Below, piece after piece: positions 27,025-35,987 of a stretch of DNA of 64,000 bases. The notes beneath the pieces are model-generated. The model ran no database searches and was not told the origin of the DNA. It was given only the letters and a program-made list of their open reading frames with translations. How positions within the stretch are numbered: the stretch's first letter is position 1; each line of letters opens with the position of its first letter. Source of the DNA: Corynebacterium tuberculostearicum (lineage in GTDB: Bacteria; Actinomycetota; Actinomycetes; Mycobacteriales; Mycobacteriaceae); the NCBI RefSeq assembly GCF_030503735.1, contig NZ_CP073096.1, positions 2,170,001-2,234,000 of the forward strand, written 5' to 3'. Both the position numbers and the translations under genes were made by a program.

Positions 27025-28596
27025 ATGGCTTTTCTAATCCTTGCTCTCGCGGTTCTTCTCGGCATTGCCGGCGGTGCCTTGCTGCTTTACGACGGCAAAC
27101 AGCGCACCCCCTCGACCCCTGCCTCCACTGCCGAAGCAGACACCGCTTCCACCGAGCCGGCTTCCGCGGCCCCCGCTGCCACCGAGCCGGCTTCCGCCGA
27201 GCCGGGCTCCGCGGACCCAGCTTCGGCCGCGCCCGCCCCTGCCGCGCGCGCCGATTCCAGCTCCGCTGACGCCGAGTCCGCCGAGACCGACCCTGCTCTC
27301 GCCGAGCGCAGTTCCACCGACGCGCAAGCAGAAGCCCTTCCCGTCGATGCGCCACACGACACCGCGAGTCCCGCCGGCGACGCGCCCAACTTGGATTCCG
27401 ATACAACCCCCAACTCAGCTCCCTCATCCGAGCCCACTGTCGAAGCGGACCCTAAACCGGAACCGGTCCGCGAACCGGAGCCTGACAAGGATTCCGAGTC
27501 CACGTCCAGCGCAGAATCTACACCAGAGCAAGCCCTGATCCACGATCTAGCCCACGAGTCGGATCGCCAATCAGCAAGCGATCCAGAAAGCGAGCCGCGC
27601 CCGCATTCGAAGCCGCACGCCCGCCATCGGCCGGTTCTGCCAGGGACGATTCGCCGCGAGCGCCGGAATTGGGCAGAAGCCAAGGGCTTTGAATTTATGA
27701 AGTCCGATCCTTATCTCGTAGACGAATGGACGAGGGGAGTGGCCTCCACCGGCGCAGCACCCAAAGACATTGTTGCAGGCAACGTCTACGGCCACGAGAT
27801 GTTGTTGATGGATATCGATGGTGTCAACGTGATGGCCATGCGCACCGGCGCGGCCTCAGACATGGTGCTGGATTTCCGGCGCTTCGACCGCGAGAGCACA
27901 AAGACCTCCGAGGACCTGCTTTTGGCCATGACCATCGAGGGGTTCGATGTGTATTCCTCGGAAAGCGCAGTCACCGAGCGCATGGTCGACGAGCGCGTGC
28001 ATGTTGCCCTGCGGCAAATGCCAGAATCCGTGTCAGCACTGTGGATGGAAACCGAGTGGGTACTTGCGCAGACCACGAAACAAGCGCGCTCGGCGGAGTG
28101 GGACGCGATGCTGCCGCCGCTGGCACTTCTGGCGGATGCGGCTCGCGTGTTACCACCGCGCTCCTCGGCCACGCAGGTGCTGCGCCTCGAAGACTTGGAC
28201 CCAGCCCGCGAGATTCCCGCGCAACCCATCGTAGAGGCGGTCGGCGGTGCGCCGGCCGCAGGCGTACCGGAGTTTGAACGGCCCGTTATCCAGCGACCGG
28301 AGGAGCCTTTGCAGATGCCGTCGCGCACGTATTCCGAAACCCGCGGTCCGGTCGAGCACACCGCTCTGGGCGGCGACGAAGTCGACGCGATTGCCGACGG
28401 CCGCGAGCGCCCCAACCCCGACTCCCACACCGCCCGCCTGCCACGCCAGCAGTTTCGTGCCGCCTCCATCTTTGATAGCCCCACCGACGACTCCACCAGC
28501 TCGGCCGATCCCGACGCCGCCGATTCCGCTGCTGCCCATTCCGACGCCGCAAGCGACTCCGCGTCCGAAGAATCGGACCCGCGCCGGGGAGAGTAG
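27025..28596 (+). CDS. Membrane-anchored protein with long acidic low-complexity linker
   Basis: Protein of 523 residues from ATG 27025 (GTG 27022 is possible). One N-terminal membrane helix (AFLILALAVLLGIAGGALLL) is followed by ~170 residues of Ala/Ser/Glu/Pro/Asp low-complexity sequence. A conserved-looking globular domain follows (about 200-390; RRERRNWAEAKGFEF, VYGHEMLLMDIDGVNVMAMR), then a second disordered tail. Such a domain order fits a corynebacterial membrane protein with a cytoplasmic folded part; no family was recognised. TACTAT lies about 12 nt before the start and may serve a leaderless transcript. It precedes pyrE. Confidence 0.75.
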   Translation: MAFLILALAVLLGIAGGALLLYDGKQRTPSTPASTAEADTASTEPASAAPAATEPASAEPGSADPASAAPAPAARADSSSADAESAETDPALAERSSTDAQAEALPVDAPHDTASPAGDAPNLDSDTTPNSAPSSEPTVEADPKPEPVREPEPDKDSESTSSAESTPEQALIHDLAHESDRQSASDPESEPRPHSKPHARHRPVLPGTIRRERRNWAEAKGFEFMKSDPYLVDEWTRGVASTGAAPKDIVAGNVYGHEMLLMDIDGVNVMAMRTGAASDMVLDFRRFDRESTKTSEDLLLAMTIEGFDVYSSESAVTERMVDERVHVALRQMPESVSALWMETEWVLAQTTKQARSAEWDAMLPPLALLADAARVLPPRSSATQVLRLEDLDPAREIPAQPIVEAVGGAPAAGVPEFERPVIQRPEEPLQMPSRTYSETRGPVEHTALGGDEVDAIADGRERPNPDSHTARLPRQQFRAASIFDSPTDDSTSSADPDAADSAAAHSDAASDSASEESDPRRGE

Positions 28597-28651
28597 CCTA
28601 GAGTTCGATACGGGCGGCCGGCCGCCGCCCACGAACCACGACAAGGAGCAG

Positions 28652-29242
28652 ATGACTGTGGATTCTCAGAACACTAATGCGCACAACGTCAGCGCCCAGA
28701 ACCTGGACGCCGAGAAGAAGGCCCGGCTTGCCGAGCTAGTCAAGGAATTGGCCGTCGTCCACGGCAAGGTGACTTTGTCCTCGGGTAAGGAGGCTGATTA
28801 CTACGTGGATCTCCGCCGCGCTACCTTGCACCATGAGGCTTCTCGCCTCATCGGTGCGCTGCTGCGCGAGCTGACCGCGGATTGGGATTTCGCGGCCGTC
28901 GGTGGCCTGACGCTCGGCGCCGACCCAGTTGCGACCTCCATTATGCATGCCGCCGGCCGCGATATCGACGCCTTCGTCGTGCGCAAGGAAGCCAAGAAGC
29001 ACGGCATGCAACGCCGCATTGAAGGTACCGACGTAGAAGGCAAGAAGGTCCTCGTCGTAGAAGACACCACGACCACCGGCAACTCCCCGCTGACCGCCGT
29101 GGCCGCGCTGCGCGAGGCCGGCGCCGAGGTCGTTGGTGTCGCGACCGTCGTCGACCGCGAGACCGGTGCCGGCGACGTCATCGCTGCCGAAGGCTTGGAA
29201 TACCGCTCCCTGCTGGGCTTGGGCGACCTTGACCTCGCCTAA
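28652..29242 (+). CDS. pyrE: Orotate phosphoribosyltransferase
   Basis: Enzyme of pyrimidine synthesis that joins orotate and PRPP to give orotidine 5'-phosphate. The protein has 196 residues. The PRPP loop VLVVEDTTTTGNSP and the preceding RKEAKKHGMQRRIEG region, as well as GKVTLSSGKEADYYVD near the N-terminus, are typical. The frame is open further upstream, but ATG 28652 after AAGGAG is the proper start; the first ~20 residues are a poorly conserved extension. Confidence 0.95.
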   Translation: MTVDSQNTNAHNVSAQNLDAEKKARLAELVKELAVVHGKVTLSSGKEADYYVDLRRATLHHEASRLIGALLRELTADWDFAAVGGLTLGADPVATSIMHAAGRDIDAFVVRKEAKKHGMQRRIEGTDVEGKKVLVVEDTTTTGNSPLTAVAALREAGAEVVGVATVVDRETGAGDVIAAEGLEYRSLLGLGDLDLA

Positions 29243-29942
29243 CGCAGATGGAGCGGCGGGTCAGTCCAAGGCAGACCAGGCTGAAACGGACGAAGCCAAG
29301 GGCCCGACAGAATGGAATGAAGGTCGCCATGGCGTAGGCCCATGGCAAGGCCCGCTGCCGCAAGGACCGGACGCCGCGAAGTACGACCCAGAGCTGCTTG
29401 CCGAAGGCGACCGCCGCAACGTGGTCGATGCCTACCGCTACTGGAGCAGGGAAGCGATTAAAAGGGACATCGATAAGCGCCGGCATAGCTTGCACATCGC
29501 TATCGAGAACTTCGAAAATGATGCCAATATCGGCACCGTTGTGCGCACCGCCAACGCCTTCGCCGTCGATACCGTGCACATCGTCGGCCGCCGGCGGTGG
29601 AATCGCCGCGGTGCAATGGTCACGGACAGGTACCAGCATTTGATGCACCACGAGAGCGTCGAGAAGCTTATCGCATGGGCGGCCGAGGAAGGCTTGACCG
29701 TCGTAGCCATTGATAACACCCCCGGTTGCGTACCCCTTGAAACGGCCGAGCTACCCGAACGCAGCCTGCTCCTTTTCGGTCAAGAAGGCCCCGGCGTGAC
29801 GCAAGCGGCCCAGGATGCCGCGGTGATGACCTGCTCCATCGCCCAATTTGGCTCCACCCGCTCCATCAACGCGGGTGTCGCGGCCGGCATCGCCATGCAC
29901 GCCTGGATCCGCCAGCACGCCGATCTGGCTAATTCTTGGTAG
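29229..29942 (+). CDS. TrmH/SpoU-family RNA 2'-O-methyltransferase
   Basis: SPOUT-class methyltransferase acting on rRNA or tRNA ribose. Motif 1 is NFENDANIGTVVRTANAFAV, motif 2 LLLFGQEGPGV and motif 3 SIAQFGSTRSINAGVAAGIAM, which together form the SAM-binding knot. The best start is TTG 29229, which overlaps the end of pyrE by 14 nt; the 237 residues then begin MTSPNADG. The ATG at 29248 is out of frame. Overlap with pyrE suggests translational coupling, the same order as in C. glutamicum. Confidence 0.88.
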   Translation: MTSPNADGAAGQSKADQAETDEAKGPTEWNEGRHGVGPWQGPLPQGPDAAKYDPELLAEGDRRNVVDAYRYWSREAIKRDIDKRRHSLHIAIENFENDANIGTVVRTANAFAVDTVHIVGRRRWNRRGAMVTDRYQHLMHHESVEKLIAWAAEEGLTVVAIDNTPGCVPLETAELPERSLLLFGQEGPGVTQAAQDAAVMTCSIAQFGSTRSINAGVAAGIAMHAWIRQHADLANSW

Positions 29943-29996
29943 GAAGATCGCTACACTAGCTGTATCCACCCGCGTAACTGGAGTGATAGAGGAATC

Positions 29997-31187
29997 GTGG
30001 AAGAAAAATGGGCCCACCGCGCCGAACTCGCAGAAGCCGCCATCAATGAGCGCCACGCGCACTCCGTGTGGGGCTTGCCGCGCACCAATCTAGCGGTGGT
30101 TAGCTGGCCGCCCACCACGAAGGAGAAGCTCTTCGTCCACTGGCATTACTGGTGGCAGGCCCACTATCTCGATTGCCTGATTGATGCGGCGCTGCGCAAT
30201 AACACCAAAGTCCGTCGCCACCGCATCTTCGACACCATGCGGGGCATCCGCATTCGCAACCTCGCGCAACTGACAAAGAATAAGTACTACGACGACAAGG
30301 CCTGGCTCGCGCTCGCCTTCGGCCGCGTGGAAGGGTTGAAGAAGGCGAAGACGCCGAAGCGTCTAGCGGCGCTGCAGCGCAATATTCACGACGGCCTCGA
30401 TGAAACACTCGGCGTGCTGCCGTGGCGAGTGGGCGAGAATTTCATGAATGTGCCCTCCAACGGCCCGGGTGCCATCATGCTGGCGCGCATGGGCCGCATC
30501 GAGGAAGCGCGGCGCATCATCGACTGGATTTATGACCACCTGCTTGACGACGACGGCTACATCATGGACGGTGTCCGCATGCGCATGGACGGCCCTGAGG
30601 TGGTAAAAAACATCCACCCTTACTGCCAGGGCGTAGTGCTCGGCGCGTGCCTGGAAATCGTGCTGGCGCTGCGCGAAAAGGCCGGCGTGGGTGACTTGGA
30701 GCAGATCGACAGCGTGCACGAGGCCGAGATGGCCTCCGAGATGATGGAGTACATCATCCGCATCCGTGGCTTAGTACAAACCGTGGCTTCCGGTATGGCT
30801 ACGCCCTCAGGCGTGGTGGACTGGGAGACCGGTGATGGCGACGGCGGCCTGTTTAAGGGCATTTTGATGCGCTATCTCGCCGACGTCGCCGTGCGCCTGC
30901 CCGGCGATTCCCCCGCCAACCGCGCGACGAAGAAACTGGCCGCGCGCATGGTGATGGCCTCGGCCGAATCTGTATGGGAGCACCGACTCGAGGTCGATGG
31001 TCTGCCGATTTTCGGATCCGACTGGACGGCCGATGCACGCCTGCCGCATAACTACGGCTTCGGCCGGCGCACCATGAGTGAGAAGGTAGGCATCATTCGC
31101 GTGGACGAGCGCGACCTGTCCGTGCAACTATCCGGGTGGATGCTGATGGAGGCCTGCGCCCGCGTGACGCGGCACACGTCTAAATAA
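29997..31187 (+). CDS. GH76-family protein (putative endo-alpha-1,6-mannanase-like)
   Basis: Protein of 396 residues, all-helical, with the glycoside hydrolase 76 fingerprint: WHYWWQAHYLDCLIDA near the N-terminus and the Asp pair in NKYYDDKAWLALAF, where family catalytic residues lie. Later segments LLDDDGYIMDGV and YCQGVVLGACLE fit an (alpha/alpha)6 barrel. No signal peptide is present, so if active it works inside the cell, which is odd for a mannan-cleaving enzyme; a role in lipomannan or arabinomannan turnover is a guess. GTG start at 29997, 54 nt after the methyltransferase gene. Confidence 0.82.
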   Translation: MEEKWAHRAELAEAAINERHAHSVWGLPRTNLAVVSWPPTTKEKLFVHWHYWWQAHYLDCLIDAALRNNTKVRRHRIFDTMRGIRIRNLAQLTKNKYYDDKAWLALAFGRVEGLKKAKTPKRLAALQRNIHDGLDETLGVLPWRVGENFMNVPSNGPGAIMLARMGRIEEARRIIDWIYDHLLDDDGYIMDGVRMRMDGPEVVKNIHPYCQGVVLGACLEIVLALREKAGVGDLEQIDSVHEAEMASEMMEYIIRIRGLVQTVASGMATPSGVVDWETGDGDGGLFKGILMRYLADVAVRLPGDSPANRATKKLAARMVMASAESVWEHRLEVDGLPIFGSDWTADARLPHNYGFGRRTMSEKVGIIRVDERDLSVQLSGWMLMEACARVTRHTSK

Positions 31188-31344
31188 TCCACAGCCCAAA
31201 TAACTCAGTGGCGGAGCGGGTCCGCGCCGAGCATAGGCGGGTTGAAAATGTCACATAGTTTTTGCGGCAGAAATTCCGTGAAACGGGCATACTTGGGTGT
31301 TGGAACGTGTTTGACCACAACCCCACTTTTAAGGATGGAAACTC

Positions 31345-32379
31345 ATGCCAATTGCAACCCCTGAGGTCTATAACGAGATGCTGGATACCGCGAAGAAGAA
31401 TGGCTTCGCGTTCCCAGCTATCAACTGCACCTCTTCTGAGACAATTAACGCAGCTCTGAAGGGCTTTGCGGAGGCCGAGTCCGACGGCATCATCCAGTTC
31501 TCCACCGGCGGTGCCGCCTTCGGCTCCGGTCTGGCTGTGAAGGACAAGGTCAAGGGTGCTCAGGCACTGGCCGCATTCGCTCATGAGGCCGCCAAGCACT
31601 ACGGCGTAAATATCGCGCTGCACACCGACCACTGCCAGAAGGAAGTGCTCGATGAGTACGTCCGCCCACTGCTGGCAATCTCCCAGGAGCGCGTCGACCG
31701 CGGCGAGAACCCGCTGTTCCAGTCCCACATGTGGGACGGCTCCGCTATTCCAATCGACGAGAACCTGGTCATCGCACAGGAGCTGCTGGAGAAGGCTAAG
31801 AACGCTCACGTCATCCTCGAGGCCGAAATCGGCGTCGTTGGCGGCGAAGAAGACGGCGTCCAGGCTAAGGCGGGCGCTAACCTGTACACCTCTCCGGAGG
31901 ACTTTGAGAAAACCATCGATGCCCTGGGCACCGGCGAGAAGGGCCGCTACCTGCTGGCCGCTACCTTCGGCAACGTTCACGGCGTCTACAAGCCAGGCAA
32001 CGTGAAGCTTCGCCCAGAGGTCCTGCTTGAGGGCCAGAAGGTTGCACAGAAGAAGCTCGGCCTAGGCGAGGACGAGTACGCATTCGACTTCGTCTTCCAC
32101 GGCGGCTCCGGCTCCGAGAAGGAAAAGATCGAAGAGGCTCTGCGTTACGGCGTTATCAAGATGAACGTTGATACCGATACCCAGTACGCATTTACCAACC
32201 CGATCGCTCGCCACATGATGGAGAACTACGACGGCGTATTCAAGATCGACGGCGAAGTTGGCAACAAGAAGGTCTACGATCCTCGCTCCTACCTGAAGAA
32301 GGCAGAGCAGGGCATGTCCGAGCGCGTCATCGAGTCCTGCCAGGACCTGCACTCTGTGGGCAAGTCCATCTCCAAGTAA
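31345..32379 (+). CDS. fda: Class II fructose-bisphosphate aldolase
   Basis: Zinc-dependent aldolase of glycolysis and gluconeogenesis, 344 residues. Zinc-binding HTDHCQ and the EAEIGVVGGEEDGV segment are visible, together with FVFHGGSGSEKE and IKMNVDTDTQYAFT, the phosphate-binding loops. Codon use is very strongly biased toward the optimal set, as expected of a central-metabolism gene. ATG 31345, with AAGGATG as ribosome site. Confidence 0.97.
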   Translation: MPIATPEVYNEMLDTAKKNGFAFPAINCTSSETINAALKGFAEAESDGIIQFSTGGAAFGSGLAVKDKVKGAQALAAFAHEAAKHYGVNIALHTDHCQKEVLDEYVRPLLAISQERVDRGENPLFQSHMWDGSAIPIDENLVIAQELLEKAKNAHVILEAEIGVVGGEEDGVQAKAGANLYTSPEDFEKTIDALGTGEKGRYLLAATFGNVHGVYKPGNVKLRPEVLLEGQKVAQKKLGLGEDEYAFDFVFHGGSGSEKEKIEEALRYGVIKMNVDTDTQYAFTNPIARHMMENYDGVFKIDGEVGNKKVYDPRSYLKKAEQGMSERVIESCQDLHSVGKSISK

Positions 32380-32418
32380 ATTTCAGTTAAGGCAGCCTCG
32401 TAAAAGGCACGCTGAATC

Positions 32419-32448
32419 AGCCGCTTCCCTGCGCGGGAGGCGGCTTTT
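32419..32448 (+). terminator. Terminator of fda
   Basis: AGCCGC-T-TCCC and GGGA-G-GCGGCT pair around a short loop and are followed by TTTTCC. The remaining ~135 bases before the HNH gene contain nothing recognised. Confidence 0.8.
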
Positions 32449-32585
32449 CCTGTCTTCGGCAGGTTGCCTTCGGCCGGTGGTTGAGCGTCGGCTGACAGGC
32501 GCAGGACTGGTTGACGGGCGCTGAGCTGGCTGGCGGCGCTGTGCCGTCCGGCGGAGGGCCGCTAGCGAGGCTAGGGCCGAGATGG

Positions 32586-33737
32586 CTAAGGGTGGGGATT
32601 CGGTGGCCGGACAGGGCTGGGGACGAAGCGTGGGGTGTTGCTCCACGGTGGTATCCAGGCGACGCGGCCATCGACGCGCACCATGCGGCCTCGTTCGGTG
32701 GGCCGGGCGGGGTCATCCTGGTTGACGGCGTTGTGGTGCGCACATAAGGTGACCAGATTTTCTTGGTTGGTGGGCCCACCAGAGGACCAGGCGGTGAGGT
32801 GGTGGACTTGGGCGTCGTCGGCAGGCGTATTGCAGCCCGGCCACGCGCACACCGGGTGCTCGGCCGCGGCAAGCATGCGCTGCTTCCACGTGGCCATGCG
32901 CTCGGTGCGATACAGGTTTACCGGGCCGTGCTCGGGGTGAACGAGGCTGACATAGCCGCGCTGAGCTAAGGCGCGGGCGACGAGCTGCGCGCCGGTCATG
33001 CGGGCGCCGTTGGTGAGCTGGAGGGTTATATCGGAGGCGCCGGAAGGCGCGGCGACAATGCGGTCGAGCTGGTCCAGCGTGAGGATGACGTTGGTGTGCA
33101 CGGCTGGCAGCGCGCCGGGGTTGCCCTCGAGGAGGACCTTCTTGGCGGCGGCGAGGGGATCCTCTTTGTTGACAGAGGAGAGCACGCCCTTGATATCGGC
33201 GATATCGGTGGGATCGGCCGTAATGGAGATGGTGTGTGGGCCGTCGGCCCGGCGGGTATAGCGCACTCCGGGCTCGGGGCGGCGCGGCGGGTTGAGCTGC
33301 TTGAGGAGCTTTTTAGCCACGGAGGGGATGAGGCGTGCCTCGGTGCGGCAAAGTTCTAGGCGTAGGTCCCAGGCGCGGTTGGTGTCGCGTACGCGGCGGG
33401 TATAAGACTCGATGCTATCGAGCGTGGCGAGGTCATGGGCGCGGCTGCGAGCGGCGTCGCGGGCGAGGCGTTGCTTGCGGGTATTCGACGTGCGGCCGAA
33501 ATAGGCGTGCTGCAGGCGAGCGAGCTGGGCAGCCAGAAGGGGGCTGGCCCCGGCCTCGAGAAGCGAATCTTCGGAGTAGCCCTGAAACTCGGCGACGAGG
33601 TCGACGCCGCGGCGGCATAACAAAAGAAAATCGGTGTTCACACGGCCGAAGCTAAAAGGCACGCGAGGGCCAAACAAGCGGTGCGCGGCCGGGGAAGTGG
33701 AAATTGTGGATAGGTGGGGGAATGGGGGCGTCGGCAA
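32586..33737 (-). CDS. HNH endonuclease-type protein (DUF222 family)
   Basis: Protein of up to 383 residues. The N-terminal two thirds is the helical DUF222-type region; the C-terminus carries an HNH nuclease motif: CAWPGCNTPADDAQVHHLTAWSSGG reduced here to its key parts C-x4-C, HH and LCAHHNA. These genes are abundant and often multicopy in corynebacteria; function is unknown, with links to mobile DNA suggested. The longest frame starts at TTG 33737, but GTG 33641 (VNTDFLLLCRRGVD) fits the family N-terminus better. It is convergent with fda and divergent from the next gene. Confidence 0.85.
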   Translation of the reverse strand: MPTPPFPHLSTISTSPAAHRLFGPRVPFSFGRVNTDFLLLCRRGVDLVAEFQGYSEDSLLEAGASPLLAAQLARLQHAYFGRTSNTRKQRLARDAARSRAHDLATLDSIESYTRRVRDTNRAWDLRLELCRTEARLIPSVAKKLLKQLNPPRRPEPGVRYTRRADGPHTISITADPTDIADIKGVLSSVNKEDPLAAAKKVLLEGNPGALPAVHTNVILTLDQLDRIVAAPSGASDITLQLTNGARMTGAQLVARALAQRGYVSLVHPEHGPVNLYRTERMATWKQRMLAAAEHPVCAWPGCNTPADDAQVHHLTAWSSGGPTNQENLVTLCAHHNAVNQDDPARPTERGRMVRVDGRVAWIPPWSNTPRFVPSPVRPPNPHP

Positions 33738-33805
33738 GAGTTATCCACAAGCCGGGCGGCGGCCGAGATGCGCGGGGACGGCGGCGATGGTAGGGGCGGT
33801 CTTCT

Positions 33806-35005
33806 ATGCTGGAAGTCATGTCGGAAGCGAAGGAAAGAGTCTCAACGCGGGAAAAGCTGCGGGTGATTGACCGCTCGGTGCTCTCGCGGGTAAACCGCAT
33901 CCGCTCGCGGTTTGTCTACATCGTCCAGGCGACCATCGGCGCGGCGCTAGCGTACTGGGTGGCCAGCGATGTGGTGGGGCACCCGCAGCCATTCTTCGCC
34001 CCGATTTCCGCGGTCATCATCTTAGGGCTTTCGGGTGGGGACAGGATGAGAAAGGCGCTGGAGATGTCGATTGGCGGCATCATCGGCGTGGCCGTGGGCG
34101 ACCTGCTCTTCCAGATTGTGGGGCAGGGGCCGTTTCAGATTTTCTTCATCGTGGGCGCGGGCCTGGTAGTGGGCTCCTTTTTGACCAAGTCGCCGCTGGT
34201 GACCAACCAGATTGTCTTTGGTGCGATTTTGATCGCGACGATTTTCCCACCCACGGAGGGTCCGGGCGGCCTGCACCGCGCGATTGACGCGATGATTGGT
34301 TCGGGCATTGGCCTTATCACCATTGCGCTGATTCCTAATTCCCCGTTGGTGGAGGCGCGGCGCGAGGTCTCGAAGGTGTTAAAGATTGCCTCGAGCATTC
34401 TTGCCGACGTCACGTATGGCATCCGCCAGCAAGACCCCGCGGTCATCCGCGACGCACGCGAGGCGGTGCGTGGTACGCAAAATAGCATCAATACCCTGCT
34501 GAGTGCGGCACAATCGGGCAGGGAGGCCTCGGAGGTCTCGCCGCTGTTGTGGGCATCGCGGCGCAGCATTCGCTCGCTGGAGCGCATCCTCATGCCGGTT
34601 GATAACGCGGTCCGTGGGGTGCGTGTGCTCTCGCGCCAGGCGCTTGGCCTGACGGAAGACCGCGATAAGGTTTCGGATGGGCAGCTGGAGTTGCTCGATG
34701 AGCTTTCCGATGTCATCCTCGCCATCAGCGAGCTCTACGGCCAAGGCAAACAGCACGGCCACGACGAGGCGATTGAGATTCCGGACCTCGTGCAGCGCCT
34801 GCGCATCGTGGGCGGGCGCGCCGGGCTGGACATCATCGATAAAGAAGGCACGCTGTCGGCCTATATGATTCTGGGCCAGACCCGCTCCATTGTGGTGGAC
34901 ATGCTGATGGTCTGCGGACTATCGCGCGAATCGGCCGTGGCGCACCTCGTGCCGACCTCGCAGCACCCGGCCTACCCGCCGGAGGTGTGGGGGCGCGAGG
35001 ACTAG
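33806..35005 (+). CDS. FUSC-family inner membrane protein
   Basis: Protein of 399 residues. About six hydrophobic segments occupy residues 35-180, including VQATIGAALAYWVASDVVG and the FFAPISAVIILGLSGGDRMRKALEM motif typical of FUSC/aromatic acid exporter proteins. A cytoplasmic helical half follows. Members are proposed to export aromatic acids or other small compounds; substrate unknown. ATG 33806 or ATG 33818 may start translation. It is convergent with the next gene and ends in a perfect GCGCGAGGAC/GTCCTCGCGC hairpin (34993-35016). Confidence 0.8.
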   Translation: MLEVMSEAKERVSTREKLRVIDRSVLSRVNRIRSRFVYIVQATIGAALAYWVASDVVGHPQPFFAPISAVIILGLSGGDRMRKALEMSIGGIIGVAVGDLLFQIVGQGPFQIFFIVGAGLVVGSFLTKSPLVTNQIVFGAILIATIFPPTEGPGGLHRAIDAMIGSGIGLITIALIPNSPLVEARREVSKVLKIASSILADVTYGIRQQDPAVIRDAREAVRGTQNSINTLLSAAQSGREASEVSPLLWASRRSIRSLERILMPVDNAVRGVRVLSRQALGLTEDRDKVSDGQLELLDELSDVILAISELYGQGKQHGHDEAIEIPDLVQRLRIVGGRAGLDIIDKEGTLSAYMILGQTRSIVVDMLMVCGLSRESAVAHLVPTSQHPAYPPEVWGRED

Positions 35006-35016
35006 CGTCCTCGCGC
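34993..35016. terminator. Hairpin at the end of the FUSC gene
   Basis: GCGCGAGGAC-TAGC-GTCCTCGCGC, 10-bp perfect stem overlapping the stop codon, no T-run. Confidence 0.4.
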
Positions 35017-35060
35017 GTAGATAAAGACGTCGTGAGCAATGAATGACGTCGCGCGGGGGG

Positions 35061-35909
35061 CTAAGGCCGGACGATCTGGAGGTCGCGCAGGTGGCGGTAG
35101 AACGTCACGCGGGTCACCGGCCGCTTGTGGGCGACGGAATCGACGATGACGCGCAGCTGTGGGCCGCCGGCCTGGACGGCGCGGCCGGTCCGTACGGATT
35201 CGGGGTCGAGTTGGCCGGGCTTGCGCAGGAGCGAGCGCAGGCGGCCCTGCGACTCGACGGGGGAGGTAGCGCGGGCGGCGAGGATGCCGGGGGCATCGGT
35301 CATCGGGACGAGGCGTGCACCGAAGGTCTTGGGGGAGGAGGCGGCGAGCGTGTGGTCATCGATGATGATTTCGCCGGTGAAAGCGCCGTTTGCGGCATCC
35401 GAGATGGTGGCAGAGCCGGCGACTGCGAGGCCAGAATCATTGCGGATGAGCGGAGCTGGGCGGACTGGGGCGGTGCGGGCGAAATCGAGGGCTTCGGCTG
35501 GGGCGGTGGGAAGGCCCCAGTTCTGCGCGGCCGCGGACGGGGTGGAGGCGGACGCTGCGGCCGAGGGGACGGGGATGAAGGCGACTTCGGCCCAGAGACG
35601 ATCGGAGCGCATTAGGCGGGTGAGCACGGCCGAGAGGGCGGCGTCGGAGCCGGCGACAACGATTCGAGCGGGCTCTACTAGGTGTGGGGTCTGTGGGGCG
35701 GGTGCGGGAGTGCCGAGGTGGCGGACGTCGGGCTGGGCGGCGATGTCGTCGAGGGAGGGGGTGGGGTCGGTGGGAAGGAGGGGGGATAAGAAGGCGTCGA
35801 TAAGCGCGAGCTCTTTGCGGGTAGGAACGGCCGAGAGATCATGGGCCTCAGCGGGCATGGGGATGTCCAGGGCGCCGCAGCGGAGGAACAAAAAACGCAT
35901 GCGCACCAT
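35061..35909 (-). CDS. Conserved hypothetical protein
   Basis: Hypothetical protein of 282 residues. The start is ATG 35909 (or 35900); the longer frame beyond it runs antisense to purA and is not real. Visible are RIVVAGSDAALSAVLTRLMR near residue 85, which loosely resembles the glycine-rich start of a diacylglycerol-kinase-like or Rossmann fold, a Pro/Ala-rich centre, and a C-terminal part with RVTFYRHLRDLQIVRP. No signal peptide or membrane segment. Function unknown; it is divergent from purA, a position also occupied by a hypothetical gene in C. glutamicum. Confidence 0.7.
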   Translation of the reverse strand: MVRMRFLFLRCGALDIPMPAEAHDLSAVPTRKELALIDAFLSPLLPTDPTPSLDDIAAQPDVRHLGTPAPAPQTPHLVEPARIVVAGSDAALSAVLTRLMRSDRLWAEVAFIPVPSAAASASTPSAAAQNWGLPTAPAEALDFARTAPVRPAPLIRNDSGLAVAGSATISDAANGAFTGEIIIDDHTLAASSPKTFGARLVPMTDAPGILAARATSPVESQGRLRSLLRKPGQLDPESVRTGRAVQAGGPQLRVIVDSVAHKRPVTRVTFYRHLRDLQIVRP

Positions 35910-35987
35910 GCTACGCGCGCTTTTTGGGCCGGGAAAGTGTAAAGTTGGAGAGTATTTTGGCTTCAATAATGAGGAAGTGACTAAACA

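Noticed and set aside
27025..28596. Secreted serine/alanine-rich adhesin
   Set aside because: The N-terminal helix has no cleavage site and the conserved domain has no surface-protein features; position next to pyrE suggests an ordinary membrane-anchored protein.
33700..33750. Replication origin because of two DnaA-box-like sites
   Set aside because: Only two sites, no AT-rich unwinding region, and no dnaA or dnaN nearby.
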